Shown: piece after piece, positions 62,721-64,000 of the stretch
How the letters are laid out: each line of letters starts with the position of its first letter
How positions within the stretch are numbered: position 1 is the stretch's first letter
Source of the DNA: Streptomyces physcomitrii
GTDB taxonomy: Bacteria > Actinomycetota > Actinomycetes > Streptomycetales > Streptomycetaceae
Reading direction: 5' to 3'
NCBI RefSeq assembly: GCF_012273655.1
Contig: NZ_JAAWWP010000005.1
Span: 248,001-312,000 of the forward strand
DNA length: 64,000 nucleotides
The notes under the pieces: model-generated
What the model was told of the DNA's origin: nothing
Seen by the model: only the letters and a program-made list of their open reading frames with translations
Databases searched by the model: none
Translations under genes and position numbers: made by a program

Positions 62721-63163
62721 TCCGGTTCCTCTCGGTGGATTCGCAAGACAGTGCCCTCACGCCCGTCCCCGAAGTGCCTACGGACAGCCAGGCTCACGAG
62801 GCCCAGCGTGGGGCCGTTGTGAACGACCCCTCCGTCGGGATCTACCCGGGTTTCGAAGTGGCGAGCGGGAATCTCCAGCCGCAGACGCTCCTTCGGCAGT
62901 TCCTTGCCGTCGTCCGGATCCTCGGGCCAGAAGGGCACGACTGTCACCCAGAGCGGGATTCGGGGCTCCCCGTCCAGAGGGTCTCCCTCAAACGGCTCCT
63001 CCGGGAGATGGGCTGAGGTCAGAATCCCTTCTCCGCCACTGACCTTGCGCACAAACGCATGCGCGGCTTCGATACCTTCACCGACGATGTCGTCAAGGTC
63101 CGTCTCAACTGACCGCGGACGATCCCGAGTTCCGAGGTAATACTCCAATACCCAGCGCGCCAT
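62717..63163 (-). CDS. hypothetical protein
   Basis: The 148-residue acidic protein begins MARWVLEYYLG. Its middle holds a WVTVVPFWPEDPDDG block and the C-terminus GLVSLAVRRHFGDG. No family is recognised. The ATG at 63163 follows AAGGGGAG. It converges on the XRE gene with a 4-nt overlap of coding ends. The spacer 63164-63346 to the right holds no gene I can support. Confidence 0.65.
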   Translation of the reverse strand: MARWVLEYYLGTRDRPRSVETDLDDIVGEGIEAAHAFVRKVSGGEGILTSAHLPEEPFEGDPLDGEPRIPLWVTVVPFWPEDPDDGKELPKERLRLEIPARHFETRVDPDGGVVHNGPTLGLVSLAVRRHFGDGREGTVLRIHREEPD

Positions 63164-63346
63164 GGCTCCCCTTGGTGGCAAGCTGCCTTTGCAGGTTGGA
63201 CTTCGAGGTCGTGCTCAGCGTACTGGTGAGACGCTACCTCGCTTGCGAGCAGAGCCCCCACGAGACGAGCATCGAGCTGGCGCAGATCGTGCTTGGCGCT
63301 GAGGTGTGCAAGAAGGCGACGGCCTCGAATACACCCCGGCAACGCA

Positions 63347-64000
63347 TCAGCCTTTCGGGCCCGCCGCCACGGAGGGCGACTCGCCGAACCTGTCACGCCA
63401 GGCGAGTGCGACGTATACGAGTCCGACCAGGACGGGCACTTCGATGAGCGGGCCGACGACGCCGGACAGGGCTTGTCCGGAGGTGACACCGAAGGTGGCG
63501 ATGGCGACCGCGATGGCCAGTTCGAAATTGTTGCCCGCGGCGGTGAAGGCGAGGGTGCTCGTGCGGTCGTAGGCGAGGCCGAGGCTCTTCCCGAGCAGGA
63601 AGGTCCCGAAGAACATGACGGCGAAGTAGGCGAGCAGAGGCAGCGCGATCCGGACGACGTCCAGCGGCTGCGAGGTGATGGTCCTTCCTTGCAGGGCGAA
63701 GAGGACGACGATGGTGAACAGCAGTCCGTACAGCGCCCAGGGACCGATGCGTGGCAGGAACTTCGCCTCGTAGGACTCCCGGCCCGTCCTCTTCTCACCG
63801 AAGCGGCGGGTGAGGAAGCCGGCGAGGAGGGGGATGCCGAGGAAGACGACGACGTTGAGGGCGATGTGCCAGACGGGCACGTCCAGGCCCTGCCCGTCGC
63901 CGAGTCCGAGCCAACGTGGCAGCAGGTCGAGGTAGAACCAGCCGAGGAAGCCGAACGCGACGACCTGGAAGAGGGAGTTGAGCGCGACGAGGACGGCTGC
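63347..64000 (-). CDS. arsenite efflux transporter ACR3 (5' end outside window)
   Basis: The visible 217 C-terminal residues form about six membrane helices. They carry ACR3 family motifs: ALNSLFQVVAFGFLGWF near the edge, FLGIPLLAGFLTRRF, KFLPRIGPWALYGLLFTIVVLF (in part: LLFTIVV), LAFTAAGNNFELAIAVAIAT (the conserved GNNFELA) and VVGPLIEVPVLVGLV. ACR3 exports arsenite using the proton motive force. No ArsR regulator or ArsC is visible in the window; they could lie beyond the right edge. Whether the gene belongs to the integrative element is unclear. Confidence 0.92.
   Translation of the reverse strand, partial: AAVLVALNSLFQVVAFGFLGWFYLDLLPRWLGLGDGQGLDVPVWHIALNVVVFLGIPLLAGFLTRRFGEKRTGRESYEAKFLPRIGPWALYGLLFTIVVLFALQGRTITSQPLDVVRIALPLLAYFAVMFFGTFLLGKSLGLAYDRTSTLAFTAAGNNFELAIAVAIATFGVTSGQALSGVVGPLIEVPVLVGLVYVALAWRDRFGESPSVAAGPKG

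Larger units (their letters stand above)
49033..64000. mobile_element. integrative mobilizable element (right end not seen)
   Basis: From the tRNA-Gly onward the region carries a tyrosine integrase, excisionase, XRE repressor, HTH replication-type protein, MobC and relaxase, with cargo genes at both sides. No FtsK/TraB-like DNA translocase is visible, so it is mobilizable rather than self-conjugative as far as seen. The left boundary is placed at the tRNA-Gly 3' end by inference; no duplicated 3' tRNA segment is present in the window, so the right end lies beyond 64 kb or the target differs. Whether the ACR3 gene is inside is unknown. Confidence 0.6.

Noticed and set aside
49033..64000. Self-transmissible actinobacterial ICE (AICE)
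   Set aside because: A MobC-relaxase pair is present but no FtsK/TraB-type translocase, so the element as seen is mobilizable only.

Overview
The window is high-GC actinobacterial DNA from Streptomyces or a close relative. Nearly all third codon positions are G/C, GTG and TTG starts are common, and the gene content matches a Streptomyces chromosome core: dnaK-grpE-dnaJ-hspR, clpB with HspR operators, an EtfD-type oxidoreductase, dcd next to a tRNA-Gly, and many lipoproteins. Inserted material interrupts this core from about 44 kb onward.

Layout. 1-4.3 kb: three secreted serine esterases, the first cut by the window edge. 4.3-13.4 kb: a SigK/RskA-type regulon. It comprises a fasciclin lipoprotein, a membrane molybdopterin oxidoreductase, a four-gene lipid-modification operon (FAD oxidoreductase, DUF1365, cyclopropane-type methyltransferase, DUF1295) and the sigma/anti-sigma pair. 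The gene set matches Mycobacterium tuberculosis Rv0449c-Rv0444c. Three promoters share the motif GACCAATCC-N16-CGAA, which ties the locus together. 13.5-18.9 kb: YbjN-like protein, two paralogous lipoproteins, ClpB, a small flavin-type oxidoreductase. 19.0-25.1 kb: an unusual system in which a small secreted peptide with three DVSWN repeats is translationally coupled to a cluster-less Rieske-like protein, divergent from five tandem LuxR-type regulators with PLD/TrmB-like sensor domains. 25.4-30.3 kb: an orphan XRE protein and the HspR-controlled chaperone operon. 30.5-43.2 kb: EtfD-like protein with an upstream palindromic operator, SRPBCC protein with an ECF41-type sigma factor, FG-GAP lipoprotein, Imm32-like protein, alpha/beta hydrolase near a possible iron box, lipoprotein, Yip1 protein, M14 carboxypeptidase and a sphingomyelinase-like enzyme. 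43.4-47.1 kb: NERD protein, a tRNA-Ser 3' fragment and a markedly AT-richer two-gene operon (cytosolic protein plus membrane protein). 47.1-49.0 kb: phosphoribosyltransferase, dCTP deaminase, small zinc-ribbon-like protein, tRNA-Gly(CCC).

From about 49 kb to beyond 63 kb lies an integrative mobilizable element: tyrosine integrase, excisionase, XRE repressor with an operator, a HTH replication-type protein containing iteron-like repeats, MobC and relaxase. No FtsK/TraB-type translocase is seen. Cargo includes a GNAT-PIN-PUA-like fusion coupled to an ASCH protein, and a putative RiPP operon (two short Pro-rich peptides plus a PCMT-family methyltransferase, behind an ATPase and three small proteins) with a divergent XRE regulator. 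The right edge cuts an ACR3 arsenite-efflux gene; whether it belongs to the element is unknown.

All family names come from reading motifs and comparing with remembered families. No database search was run.
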